Source: Drosophila persimilis (taxonomy: Eukaryota > Arthropoda > Insecta > Diptera > Drosophilidae). From it: DNA of 64,000 nt. The notes under the pieces were generated by a model. That model saw only the letters and a list, made by a program, of their open reading frames with translations, had not been told where the DNA came from and ran no database searches. The stretch lies in the NCBI RefSeq assembly GCF_003286085.1, contig NW_020825340.1:1240001-1304000 (forward strand), given 5' to 3'. The position numbers were made by a program, and so were the translations under genes. This document shows positions 25,724 through 39,039 of the stretch, one piece after another; within the stretch, counting starts at the first letter, position 1; the number at the start of each line of letters is the position of its first letter.

Positions 25724-28700
25724 CACACACACATGCGAGTCTCGAGAAGTTTTGAATGGCGAAAAGCACGCAAAAGGGAATCCGTGAAACAAAGTTGAAA
25801 GTTCGCTAAATGCTTTTTTTATATTTTTGTTTAGAAGAAAGTTTGAAGCTTGAAAAAGAAACAGAAAAAAAAAACAGAAATTGAATAAAATTTAAATGTG
25901 TGCAAAAGTAAGTTAATCGCAAAAGCAACAAAAACAACAAAAACACAGTGACAAAAACGAAAAGAAAAGAAGACGATAAGCAGAGACGAAAAAGTAAAAC
26001 AGAAAATCAGTAAAGGAGAAAAGTGACAGTGAATGATGTTGAGAGCGCCCACACAGCACATCGTGGAACTCGGCTTCGGAACGAAAACCCCAGCAACAAC
26101 AACGACGACGTCAGCAGCGACAGCGGCAGCGGCAGCAGCAGCCAGCGGAAAGCAGCAGCAGCAGCAGCATCGCAGCAAGACATCTCTGTTGCAAAAGCTC
26201 AGGCAGCAGCAGCAAAAGCTCCAACGACAGCTGACATCGCCACACGGAGAGGCAGAGGCCGAGGCAGAAGCAGAATATTATTTCCAGCAGCGGCAGCGGC
26301 AGCAACAGGCACCTTCGCCACACTCGAGCGACAAGTGTCTTCTGTTGCTGGCGGCGACCATAGCTGGCGGAGAGGAGGCATTGCCGCTGAAGACCAAGAA
26401 GAAGAAGGAGTCCTGCAGCTACAATCTAGCAGCAGCCCTAAGGCGCCACAAGAAGCCAAAGACAGCGACAACGATAGTCGCCACAGCCACAGCCACATCA
26501 CCGGTGGCACCAACAGCAGCGGCAACGGCAGCGGCAGCCGCAACCTCGACAGACGACGACGACAGTTGTCGCAGCATCAGCAGCGGCAGCAGTCTCTCAA
26601 ACAGTTGCATTAACCATCATAGCAGCACGCCTTATAGAGACACAAGTGGCAACAACAACAACTACCTAAGTAATTACAATTGCAAAACCAGCGAGCAACA
26701 GCAAACAGCAGCAGCAACAGCAACAGCAACAGCGTGGAAAGCAACAACACAGCAACAGCAACAACAACAGCAACAGCTGCTCATTAACAGGTCAGGAAGC
26801 GGCAACAACAGCAGCAGCAGTGGCCCCACATCGATCATGTCACCCACATCGCAGGCGCCCACCCGAACCTCGCTCTTCGATTCCTGCCACCGCAAGATCC
26901 GCCTCATAGGCGGCGGTCCAGTGGCCTTTCTCGGCGGCCTCGTTGCGTAAGTTGCCTTTTGAAAAACCCCCATATGAATCTATAATATCATATAGTGTAT
27001 ATAAGTGATTCCCCAGCCATGATAATGATGGATAAGCAGGGGGGATTCCTATTCCTCAGCTCCCATAGCCCTGATTCTTTGTTAAAGTGATGCAAATATT
27101 GCATATTTATAGAGAAGAGAAGGAAAAACGTTCCAAAAGTATCCAAAATGAAGATGAAGTGAAATTGAAAGACCAAAGCAAACGTTTTCTCAGCGTTTAA
27201 TGGTTTCTTCTATAAGAAAATCAATACTTACAAGACTATGGGCTCTCTTTTAATGTGTTTACACTTGAAGACTCTATTAGCCCACAGCTTTGCAGGGTAT
27301 TTACTTCTGGATTTCGTTTGTTCCAACAAAGAACTTGTCTGTGGATCCCCTCCGAACCTTGTGAACTGTTAAATAGGTGATGAAAACTAGACAATTACAA
27401 CGTACTGTACTCCAAGACCGCAGTGATCTTAACCTCAAAATATAAATAGAAAATGGAACAGAAGCTGTCCATTGAATTTGTCATTAGCCAGAAAATTAGC
27501 TTAAAAGAACACCAAGAATATTTCCGAGTTACGAAAAGACAGACCCAAGACATTAGCCCAAATATGAGGCACGATGCCAAGCCATGCCATGCCATTCCAT
27601 TCCATTCCGTTCCGTGCCGTTCCTTAACTGCCACTATAGTGAGATCAACTTTCTAAGGTCGTGGCGGAGATTGGCCAGGCAATTGCACAAAAGTCGAATA
27701 ATAATAATATTAATAATGTGTCTGCATTATGGAAAATACTTGAAAAATCCACAGTCGCAGTCAAAGGTCGGACAAAGGAAGCGAAAGACTCGAAACTAAA
27801 AGAACCAACAAAAATACAGAGCACAGGGCACGGGCACCCCACATAAATGTAGGTATTTACTCACTTTTTGATGGCTTTAATTACGAACATTTCTCAAGCG
27901 GTGGGCCTTTGTGTGGAGTTTTAGTTTTCGGCCACCAAAAGCACCAAAAGCACTCTGTGCGAGCGCGAATTCAAGGTTCGAGCGGCAATTAAAATATCAC
28001 AAAAGTGGAAAAAAAGAAACAGAAACAGAAAATAGAAACAGAAACCGAAACCGAAACCGAAACAGAAACAAAGGCAAACAGCCCAGTGGGTAAATTTATG
28101 CACATGTATTGTTTAGTAGGCCTAAAGGTCCCACAACAAAATGCGTTTTGGAGGTCACACCTTCGGCGATAACGGGCAGACAGGAGGTGGAGGACTTCCT
28201 TATTTGCTTGTGGTCCAAATTTAACCGAGATCCATCATCGTCCCATCCCCGCTGGAGCTATATTTATATATGATTTGGCTTTGTTTGGGCACCAGCAGCA
28301 GCACCAGAGTTAAATGAACTCTCCGAATTAGTGGCGAGGTGAGGCGACCGCAAAAGCGTTGACACCACTCATCTGCCCCTCTGCCTGAGTCACAGAGTGC
28401 GCTGAACTGATAATTAGTTAGGAAACCAAATATTGACTTGCATGAACATGCATAAACACTAGACGAAGATGAAGAGAGAGAACGAGAGAGAACAGCAAGT
28501 AAAGAACTGTAGACTGTGGGCGGCATTGCGACTATCGGGATACCCTTTGTTCGCCCCTGCATACAGACGGGCGTGGAATGCCACCAAAGAGGACTCTTTT
28601 ACTCATGGGCAACACTGCCGAAGAGGAGTTCCTTAGTGCAGATGGCAACACTGGCGAAGAGGAGTTCCTTAGTGCAGATGGCAACACTGCCGAAGAGGCG

Positions 28701-31700
28701 TTCCTTAGTGCAGATGACAACACTGCCGAAGAGGAGTTCTCAGTGCAGATGGCAACACTGTCTACAAGGACTTGCTTTGTTTTCCTTGTTCCCAATGTGA
28801 TAATAAATCGATTGTAACGACTTTAAGTACTTTGGAAGATATCTATTCAGAAATCAGACAATATCGTTCCCATAACTTACAGTTTGTTTAGCGACGATGA
28901 TCCCTGAGCAATACGAGCATACCCTTGCACTCCCAGGGACGAGTACCTGCTGCTGAAAAGCGGGGAAAACAGAGGCGGGCGTCCCCAGCACGTCCCCAAG
29001 CTCTGACTGTGCCTGTGCCTTTGAGTGTGAGTAACACACAACTTGTTCTGTTGTTTGGGGGTCGCCTTTGTGCATGCAACACACACAGTCACAGGCAGAG
29101 CCACAGAGAGGGGGGGTGGGTGCCTGTGCCACTCGAAACAATGACTAACAGTACGTCTGTCGAGGCAGTAGAAGAAGTCGAAGAAGAGGCACCAACCACA
29201 TAACAACAGTCATTTGTTATGCGAGTAGCAGCAGAGGCAGCAGCAGGAAGAGTCGCCCTAGCAGCGGGCATTATAAAATGATGATGATTATGATGATAAA
29301 CCTGTCAGGCACACAAGCCCCAACCAGTGTCAATGGCACACTAAGAAGCTACCAAAAGCTAACCAAAAAGCCAGCCACACGTCGAGGAGACTGAACAAAT
29401 TTGCATAATAATGTTCAAAAGTCTTGTATTGTCTGATTTGCTTTGGTTTGTAAACAAATACGAAATTAACAAAAATAAATCCCTCGCGGATCTGCGAGAG
29501 ATCTCTTCATAAATGAGTAATATTGTCTTGAAGTGGTAGCTCTTGTGGCCAACTGTACTTTCGGTAGCTAATTGAACACACAGCACAAAGACCTCTTCTC
29601 AATCGGCCTCGTTAACACTTTGGTATTAGTTGTTAACAAATTGGCATATCGAAAGATATGCTAATCACTGTCCAGCATCCATCACAACAGCCTTTGGTCA
29701 CACTGAAACTGAGAGAATCGATTGTATCGAAACTTAATCGATATTTCGACTTAAAGTTCGAGACTTTCTGGGAAGAAAGCTGGCCCCAGCACTGGACTTA
29801 TGGGCGGTACAGTTGTGTTCAGTACAGTGTAACACATGTTACTTGCACTTTTTTCTGCTCCAAGTCTCCACATTGTTAATCTTGGCTGCCTCTGCCTCTG
29901 CCCCTACCTCCTGCCTCCTGCCTCAGCTGTTGTGCCCTTTTTTTGTGTGCTTTTCGTTGCCCGTCAGTCCATCCACTCTGCCTCGTTGGGTTTTTCGCTC
30001 CACATGGTTCGACTTTGGGCCTTATCATATGGCCCCAGTCTCCAGTCTCCAGGGGCCCGAGTCTCGTCTCTCGTCTTGCCCCGTATCCGTACTGTTACCG
30101 TTTTCTGTTTCTGTTTCTGCTTCAGCTGGTAGCTAACGTTTTAATTTCCTGTTCCAATTTTTTCCTCTGGCCGGACTTTTATGGGTCTCTCCCGCATCGC
30201 ATCGCATCGCATCGCATGGCATTATTTTCCTGCCGCTGCTTTACGAGCAATCAACTTTTGCCAGAGATTTGCTCTGATATGGCCAGTAGTGGCCAGTAGC
30301 CATGGCTCTCTGGTAAAACATATTCCATTCGATCCATTAGGCATTTGACGGCTAATCATCTGGCCACTAACCTGCTGCCAAGCGGCTGTCTCTCGCCAGC
30401 TGTCACAGCTGTTTCGCTGGCGGCTCCAGCCTTGGGGCGGCTCATATTCAAATCGAGAACAGGTGCTCAGGCGACCCCTGGCCCCAGGCCCCAGGCAGCA
30501 GGCACCAGCCAGCGTTCATTGACACCCCACACCAGGGTCTGCACGCACTGGACCACTTAATGACTGGTGGCTCGCAGAACAGCTGGTGGACACAAAGCGT
30601 TTCCAGATTACGCTCGAATTAGTAGAGCCAGAAGGCGTATCAAGGTACACGAGTACGAATACGTGTGTATTCCGAGTTCATTACGCTTCCTTTGCCCGCT
30701 GACTGATGGCCAGAGACAGAGCCAGAGCCAGAGACCGGAGCCAGCGATGGAGAACCGAGTAATTAGCCAATAGAGAGAGAGAGAGGCAGCTCAAGAATTA
30801 GAATTAGCAAATATTTCTTGTACTCGAATGATTATCTCACTGGAAAAACAAGCAGAAAAACTCGGGGAAAATGGCATTTCAAAAATCTGTGAAAAGAAAG
30901 GGAAGCATTTTACGGGATGTAGGATGTAAGATCATCGCTTGATTCCGCGAACCCTAGAAATGACATTCTTTGAGATCCAAAGAACAGTTTCTGGCAATCG
31001 GTGGCTTCCTAGAGATCGATCTCTAGTCTCCTCTCATAGAGGGGCGTTGGATCTACACCAGGGAACACATTCACCGGTTTTGCAGTGGATTTTGTGCACA
31101 TGAGATAGGGCGATAGGGCATAAGATGGCACCATCTAACGGGATTGCGAATATAGAGCACCAGACAGATAGAAGCTAAGCTAAGAAGCTCTCTGAAGATC
31201 TTCTGATGGCGGCAATTAAATATGGAGAAGAGAAACAATTGCCGTAGAGCCGGCCACCACTGGGTTCTTGGGCGACCCACGACCCCGGTCAACTCTCGGT
31301 CAACAACGGAGACAATTGTGCAACGATAGCGGTACATCGTTGGTGCTCTCTCTCTCTCTCCCTCTGTCTGCCCCAGCAGATGGCTGTAATTATTTGTCCA
31401 TTAGCCATCCGGCAGAAGATTTGGAACACGACTCCCCACACAGCAGCGGGATGGCAAAGGTCAGCGGAAATTTCTATTTCCAAGAACCTCAAGGCGGCCA
31501 AAAGTGATGCCAAAACAGACAAAAAACGAGAAAGATGACAACCCGAACCGATTTTCAGTATAATTGCTCGGATTGCAGGTGGGGAAAGAGGTGAAGCAAT
31601 GGCCCCCTAACTGTAACTGCACAGTGGGACAAAAGAAGCCGATCTCGATGGCAAAACAAAAAAATACAGAGCTCGTAAAAGGTTTACCTTGGGGGCTGCT

Positions 31701-34700
31701 GCTGTCTGGAGTTCCGGCTGTGGCTCTCTCTCTCCCCCTCTCTCTGTCTCTCTCTCTCTCTCTCTTGCTTTTTAAACCATTTAGCCGCATGTTATGGCCC
31801 ATCATCATCCGCCATCTATCTACCTGTCTTTCAGTATCTCTCTCTCTCTCCCCCTCTCTCTCTCGCTGTGTCTTTTAAATACTTTCCATTATTATTATTA
31901 TTTCTGGCTCTTTTTGCTGCTGCTGCTTTTTTTGTCTTACCTTCTCATCAGCGAAACGTTAATGTCAGTTGTCGTCACCCGATAATGACTCACCCCCCAC
32001 TCACTCGCACACTGGCACACTCTCGCACAGAAACACCCATACACCCATACACACAGACGCCCTGACCAGCTGCTGTCGTCAGCTGTGAGAGAGAGAGGGA
32101 GAGGGGCAGTTATTCTCAAAACGAAGCTTGCGCTCTCTCAGCGGGGCGATGATTCTCGTTTTTGTATGCTGGCCGTGTGCCCGCCCCACCGTCAAATGGG
32201 CAAAACGGTACTTTGCAATTTATGGCCAAAGCTTTGTCTTGTGTCAGAGACAGAAAGCGACAGAAAGAGCGACAGAGAGAGAGACCAAAAGAGGGACAGC
32301 TATAACATTGGGAATTGTGTTCACATTTTGGTCAGAAGCTGATTCATATCGGGGGCTTTTTGGCCATTTTCCCAAGTCCCCAATCCGCTACATCCTCCTC
32401 ATCCATCCATCCATCCAGCCATCCATCCATCCATCCAGCCATCCATTCATTCACATCCGCCATTGACAACAGCAAAAAAAAAGAGGAAAAAAAAGAAGAA
32501 AAAAGTTAATTAAAATGTATATTTTCTAAGCCGCTAAGCTGGCCAACAGAGCTGGGTGCGGGCCGGGCTCTTAAGACACGACAACAAAGTCGAAGACCAC
32601 GAACTTTAAGAATCCCATTTTGGATTAAGCTAAGAACTCCGTTTCAACGAAGAGAAAATTCTCAAAAGCGGACAAGGTTTCACTGAAGTCGGAAAATACT
32701 ACGTTTTTATGGGAGGAGGATTTGTGGGATAGAAACCTCAAAATGTCTGCATTTTCATAGATCTACAGGCAAAAGCTGCAATAAATCTCTGTTCTAAAGC
32801 CATCATATCGTAGTACTTGCTCTTCAGATAATCTCCCTTTTAGTACAGTTGTGCAGCTCTTTTTTTCGAGCACGAACGCGAACACGAACACGCACGAGCC
32901 CATCTCTAGTCGCTTGATATGTCAATAGGTTTTTTGTCTTTGTGCTTGATTAATGCGTAATTTTGTATTGTTAATTGTGGCACACATTTACATACAGACA
33001 ACAGATGCCGCCGGGGAGGGGCTAACAGACCCCCCCCCCCCCCCCCCCCTCCGGGGTAAATGGAGCGTGGCTTTGATAGATTAATGCGTTTGCCATGAGT
33101 TGTTCTGCTCCCATTGTCCACCCCCCTCCCCGCCATTTCCTAGGCACCCCTCCCATGCAAAAATCAATATAAATCCCCACAGTCGGAACAATTTTTCTTG
33201 AAATAATTATATGTACACCCGCGGCACAGACTCCCATCGAATGGGGTTTCTTTTCTGAATTGCAAGCGACTTCCTGCTGCAAAATGTACGAGTATTTGTA
33301 ATATTTCCTGTTTATTTTTTAATGGAACCCAAAGCCAATGGAATTTGAAAAGATTTTTGAATAAAATACTTCCACTAATGATACCATATTAATCAAGATT
33401 TATATTGAAGAACCTGAGAGCTTAATCACCAGGAAATTTAATGATCTGAGAGAGAGAGAGAGAGATGCGGGCGGAGGGGTGCCATTGATCTATAGAAACA
33501 TTTAACAAAGATTTTGGTATGAGAAGGATACTGCTCCTTAGAGCAGTATATTCAGAAAATATCATCGTACAGTTGTTGCTTTTGCCGACAGATTCTAAGC
33601 GTCTAAATTTGGGTTCTCGTTGTCCGATTAATTGAATAAATTTCGAGCCATTTGCCGTTTTGTGATTGTTTTTATTAATTTATGGCTGCAATTTCTGACA
33701 CCTTCATCAAGATGCCGCATCAGGCACGTTCAAGCACGCGCAAGAGACAGAGACAGAGAGAGAGAGAGAGAGAGAGGGAAGGAGGGAGGGGGGATAGGGG
33801 GAGGTGGACCTCAGCATGATCATCAACGAACGAGCGAGGCTAATTGAAGGCAGCAACAACTGAACAGAACAGAACAGAAGAGAAAACAACACGGAACAGA
33901 ATGAATATTAATTGTTTTAAATAATTTTGAACTTGGCAAAGGCACAACGTAAGCACAAACCCCTGATGGGGCAAACAAACAGACAGATGAACGATTTTGC
34001 CCCCAGCGCCACCCCCCATGCATCTGCCCCCATCTTTCCCAGCTTGAATATTTCATATTGCTCAGTCGCGCAGCTGTTTTATTGTCGCACATTGTGGTGG
34101 AACTTGTTTCTAAATAGATCCAAAGGGTATGCTGTAGCCGTCGAGAGACATGTGACGGATGCCCCAGCAAAGCCAATAAATAGATAGATTTAATAGAAAT
34201 ACAAAGAACTATTATCCGCGAAGGTGAAGAAAGGGTATTCCTTTGGTCGGACCATCTGCCTGAGGTCTCTGTCGCCCTGTCTCTGCAGAGCCCAGCCATC
34301 GACAGCGGTTGGACATTTGTCTGCGTCATTCGGCATGGCATAGCAGCAAGAACCGACCGACAGACGCGAGCGCCGACCGCCGACCGACGCCCGCCGACCG
34401 ACGACCGACGCCCGCCGACCGACGCGTGTTTGCATAACAGAATTCGTAGGGAGCGGTGCGGGGCGGGAGAGCTTCATATTTGCGCAATGCACATGAAAGC
34501 TCAAATGCAAACTGCCGTTACCAATTTCATTTCATTCAGAGTGCACGGCAGATAGATAGAGAGAGAGAGAGAGAGAGGGAGAGCGAATGAGCAAGGTAGA
34601 TAGGGCAGAAGAGCGTGTGGGGGCGCGAGCAAACAGCTGATTTGCTCGGCTGGCTGGTTCTCGGTTCTCTCGCGCCGCTCTCCGCTTCTAACACACACAA

Positions 34701-37700
34701 TCGCCCGCCAGGTCGCCTGCTCGCTCCCTCGCTCCCTCGCTCGCACACAGACCCAAAGCCCGCTGCGCTGCGGCAAAGGTGCGCGTGCGGTCGCGACAGA
34801 CAGACAGTCTTCCGATTCTGCTGCCGACGGCGGGCCGCACGCACGCAAAAAAAAACCCCACAAAAAAAATACAACAAAACGGAGATCAATGAAAACACAG
34901 AATAGCCACAATAAAAGAAACGCATAAAATAAATAACGGTACGCGCTCGACTCGTTTCGGGTGTGCGAAAATGAACGAAATAAATGAAAACCAATTGAAA
35001 TAACAACAAGAACTGAATACCGATCGAACCGAACCGAACCCAGGCCCCCTCCCCCCAAAAGCCCCCTCCCCCCAAGTGACCAAGTCATCAGCATCAGCGC
35101 CGGCGTCAGCGTCAACGTCAGCGTCAGCGTCAACGTCAGCGTCAGCATCAGCATTCGCGTCAGCCGTTTCAATGGACTTGAAAAACGCGTTCGACACTCG
35201 ATAAACCGGCCGATGCCGATAGCCCCCGATTCGTTGGACCGCCCACCCCCTCTTAACCTTCAAAAGTTTTGTCATGCACTTTAGCCAACCCCCCCTCCGC
35301 ACCCCGCACCCCCCGCCATTGTCTGTGAATTGATTTTCGTGTAAAAACAATTATTATTTTTTTTTGTGCTCTCTTTGTGGGGTTAATCTGCGGAAGGTTC
35401 TAAGGGTTAATGCTGACTTCTGTTTCGGGGTCTAGTGGTACGTAAAAGCTCCATTCAATCAACTAATCTAATCGCGGAGAGTATTTGAAGCTCCCATTTC
35501 GATGATTGATACAGCAAAAGCCAATTATTTGCCCCTTTCACAACGCCGATAAGAGCCCCCTCTGTGGGCTCCTCTCCGATCGTTATCGTGTTGGGGTGTT
35601 GGGCTGTTGGGCTGTTGGGCTGTTCTCTGTGGCACACCGATTTCCCAACCTATGATTTGCTCTATTCCACCGTTCTGTTGCACTTGCGCCTCCTCCGTTT
35701 CTCCTTCACGAATTTCGGTTGACTCACGAATTGACATCGATCAAAAGAGGGCAGACATATGTATGTATGTATGTATGTACTACGAGTATGTGGTGCACTG
35801 TGTTCTGCCTTAGTTTTCGCTCAACCCGTAACCGTACCCGTACTCGCACCCGTAATTGCCATTAATTAAACGAGGCTCTGGCGATCGTTTGATTTGCCAT
35901 GATAATTTATACGCACTCGGGAGTAGTTGTAGTAGTACTCGTAAGAAAAAGAAAAAAAAAAAAGGGAAATTACTCAACTTTTACACGTCTGCCTGTTTAA
36001 ATATTCCCCCATTTAATTGTCCCAGTGTCAATAAACGATCGCATTGATCCGCGGGAGGGTGGTGGTGCGGTGCCAACGGGGTAAATGCATCGGATCGATC
36101 GATATGACGTAATTCCGTCGAGCGGCCTCCCCGCTCCCGCTCCCCCTCCCCCCCGCCGTCAGTTGAGTGGCCTCCAGCGAGACGCCTTCGCGCTATTATT
36201 TATGAATCTTATATCGAACCGGTTGTGGGTCATATTTCAAGCCGTACTCTCGTTGGGGGGGCCCGAATGTCAAATGGTAGCGGGGGTTGCACGCACACAC
36301 ACACACAGATCTTTCCTCCCACACAGAAAGTGTACGCTATCCGGGAATCAAGGAAATCTATGGGAGGACACAGACTTGAGCTCGTCTTCAGCTTGGACAA
36401 ACAGCCCCAGGCTGCGTTTTGCCTTACTTTCGGCCTAAAGAGTCCACTCTTTTTTGGCCTGATTTTGTGCCTGTGTGTGTGTGCCTGTGTGTGTGTGTGT
36501 GGGGGGCTATCGTGTATCTTTTATGATGCCATTATGCTGTCACGTTTTCATGCTCATTTTGGCAGGCCGACTCAATGAGTCAATGGCTGGGCCCTTCTTC
36601 TGGCTCGAGTGCCGCATCAGCTTCTAGCCAGTTAGACGGCCCATATTTGTGGGCCATTACATCATCAAAAGCAGAGGCAGAGGCAGAGGCACAACAAATT
36701 GTGGCCAATATTCGAAATATTCTGTGGGTTTTGTTTTTCTTGATCAGGTTGGCTTTTTTTTCTATATCTTATCGGGCATTTGCTGTTGTAATTGTTGACT
36801 GCACTCTCTGTCTCCGCTTTTATGGCTATTAACTCTCCCTCTTCCGCGCACTCGCACTCTCTCTCTCTTTCTCTAAGGAGTTGTTGTTTCTATAGTAATT
36901 TCCACACCTTTCGACACTTACACCGTGCGGTGCGTCGCAGTTACTTTCAACAACAGCACTCATCCCACCCCCACAGCGAGACCCTCCAGAGACGTGTATG
37001 TATAGATGATAGCGGTTATGGAAAACAAGGAGGAGGTGGAGGAGGAGGCAGGAGGGGCCAAAGACAACAGTATTCTCCATTGTCTATTGTCGGAGCCGAG
37101 AGCTACCTAGCTCTCTGGTGCCTTTTGTTTCGTTTCGTTTCGCCTTCTTCTGGGGCGTAGTTTAGTCATTGTCTGGTGGGATATTGGGCAATATTTCCCT
37201 GCCATACAACTCGCTCGCTCGCGTACATTTCCATTCCACACGACAACGTTCGGTTTTTGCTTAGATTTCATCATCATTTAACAGACCCATCCCAAGTAGT
37301 GGGTGCCAGTCATAATCATAAACACCAAATCTCTGAAATATCAGCACCAAATCATGCCAGAGATCTATGCTAAAACTTTAATGGCCCTACAATTATTGTC
37401 TAGTTCCAAGAAATTCACCCCCAAAGAGTGCCTCCTCGAATGTTGTCGGAGATCAGGAACAACGTTTCCATATATCCATCCATACACGGCGCTTCTCCAC
37501 CATATACTATGCAGATATGTGGGTATTATATATCTGGCGGAGGAGATGTGGCAACAGCAAAAGCCTTTTAATTGATAGATCAATATCGCGGTGATTGGTT
37601 TCTGTTGTGCGTGACATATGGCACGGAGGGCCTATCGCAATACTTTCGGGGCATTGGGGGGAGCCTGGTGTCTGTCTGGCGGTGGTGGTGGCGGTGGTGG

Positions 37701-38990
37701 TGCACTTATCTGAAATGATAAAGGGTGGAGCAGCGGCGGGCCATGGACATGGGGAGCGACATGTGTGCTCATGGCCATGCCTCCCAGAGGTGTCTCGAGT
37801 CGGTGCATATGCCCCAATTAGAGCCAACCAGCCCACCCCCCCAGTGCGGTGCGGTGCGGTGCGGTGCGGTGCGGTGCGGTGCGGTGGGGTGCCATATGTT
37901 CCTTTTCATTTCATTTACTTGGTCCGCTGCTGCCGCCATAATAAATATATCATTGAGACAGGTTCCCTATCGTCCACTTATTCGATATTGGATATTGGAA
38001 ATTTTCTTTCATTTTTCCATTTTTCCATATCGCTAATTGATTCTTGGCCGCCCAGAGGATTCTCTCTCTGGTCCCTGGTCAGGGTCTGTCATGCAACCTG
38101 CCCCATTCGCGGCACACGCTCCTCATCCAGCCGTGGGGCATGGGGTGGGGGTTGATGATGGGGCAAATACGGAAATGATGTGTTCAAATTTCAATTTATT
38201 TATCACATTTTTATGCACCCCAATTCTGCTTTCTGCTTTCTGCGTTCTGCGTTCGATTTCGATTTGGATTTCGATTCCGATTTCGATTCGTTTTTGCGGA
38301 CCTTAGTTTTTGTTTTAGTTTTGGGCCTCCGCTTGACGCGTCGCGACGTTGCCTGCGTTGCGGCCTGAAATGCGAAACAAGCACCATCTGACGTGCAAAT
38401 ATATCTGCGGACTGCTCTGCGACCACAAATCGAGGTGCGGTCGGGGCGGTCGGGGCCGGGGTGGTGCTTTATACCATACAAGAACTCGGACAATAATCAA
38501 ATTACTTTATGGTGCTTTGTGCTGGTGTGTTTCGTGGTAGTTCTTGTGAAATTCGAAGAAGGCAGCCCCCACCCCACTCCCCCACATGCCATTTCGATTG
38601 AGGGGTGGTGGGGGGTGGGCTGTGTGTGTCAGTGTGTCAGTGTAATTGGAGGCCACGATCGAAGGGGAGCCTGCCACTGCCACTGCCACCAGCGGGAGTG
38701 CACGCACGTGTTGCTGGGTTTTCTCCAACGAAAGAATGTGTGTGTCACGAGGCATTGGGAAACTGAGAAACTGAGTAACTGAGAGACGGCAGTCTCTAGC
38801 AGCACCGCCGCTGCTAATTTCCTTATCGAATCGATAGAAAACAGTGGACAAAAAAAAACCCTCTTATTGCATGCGCGAGTGTGTGTGTGTGCGTGTGTGT
38901 GTGCAGGTAGAAAAAAGTGAATGATTCGTTGAGAGAGCTTTTCGATCTTGCGCTTTTGCCTGGCGTTTGGCATGGGAAGAGAGCTTTGGC

Positions 38991-39039
<49 letters not shown>

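Noticed and set aside
33030-33049. A run of twenty C, considered as a possible assembly gap or telomere-like patch
   Set aside because: Flanks are unique and continuous; a plain homopolymer explains it, although its length may be inexact.
34501-35172. A 223-codon minus-strand open frame
   Set aside because: It is made of repeat-derived residues from GTCAGC, CT and A-rich tracts, with no conserved segment and no splice context.
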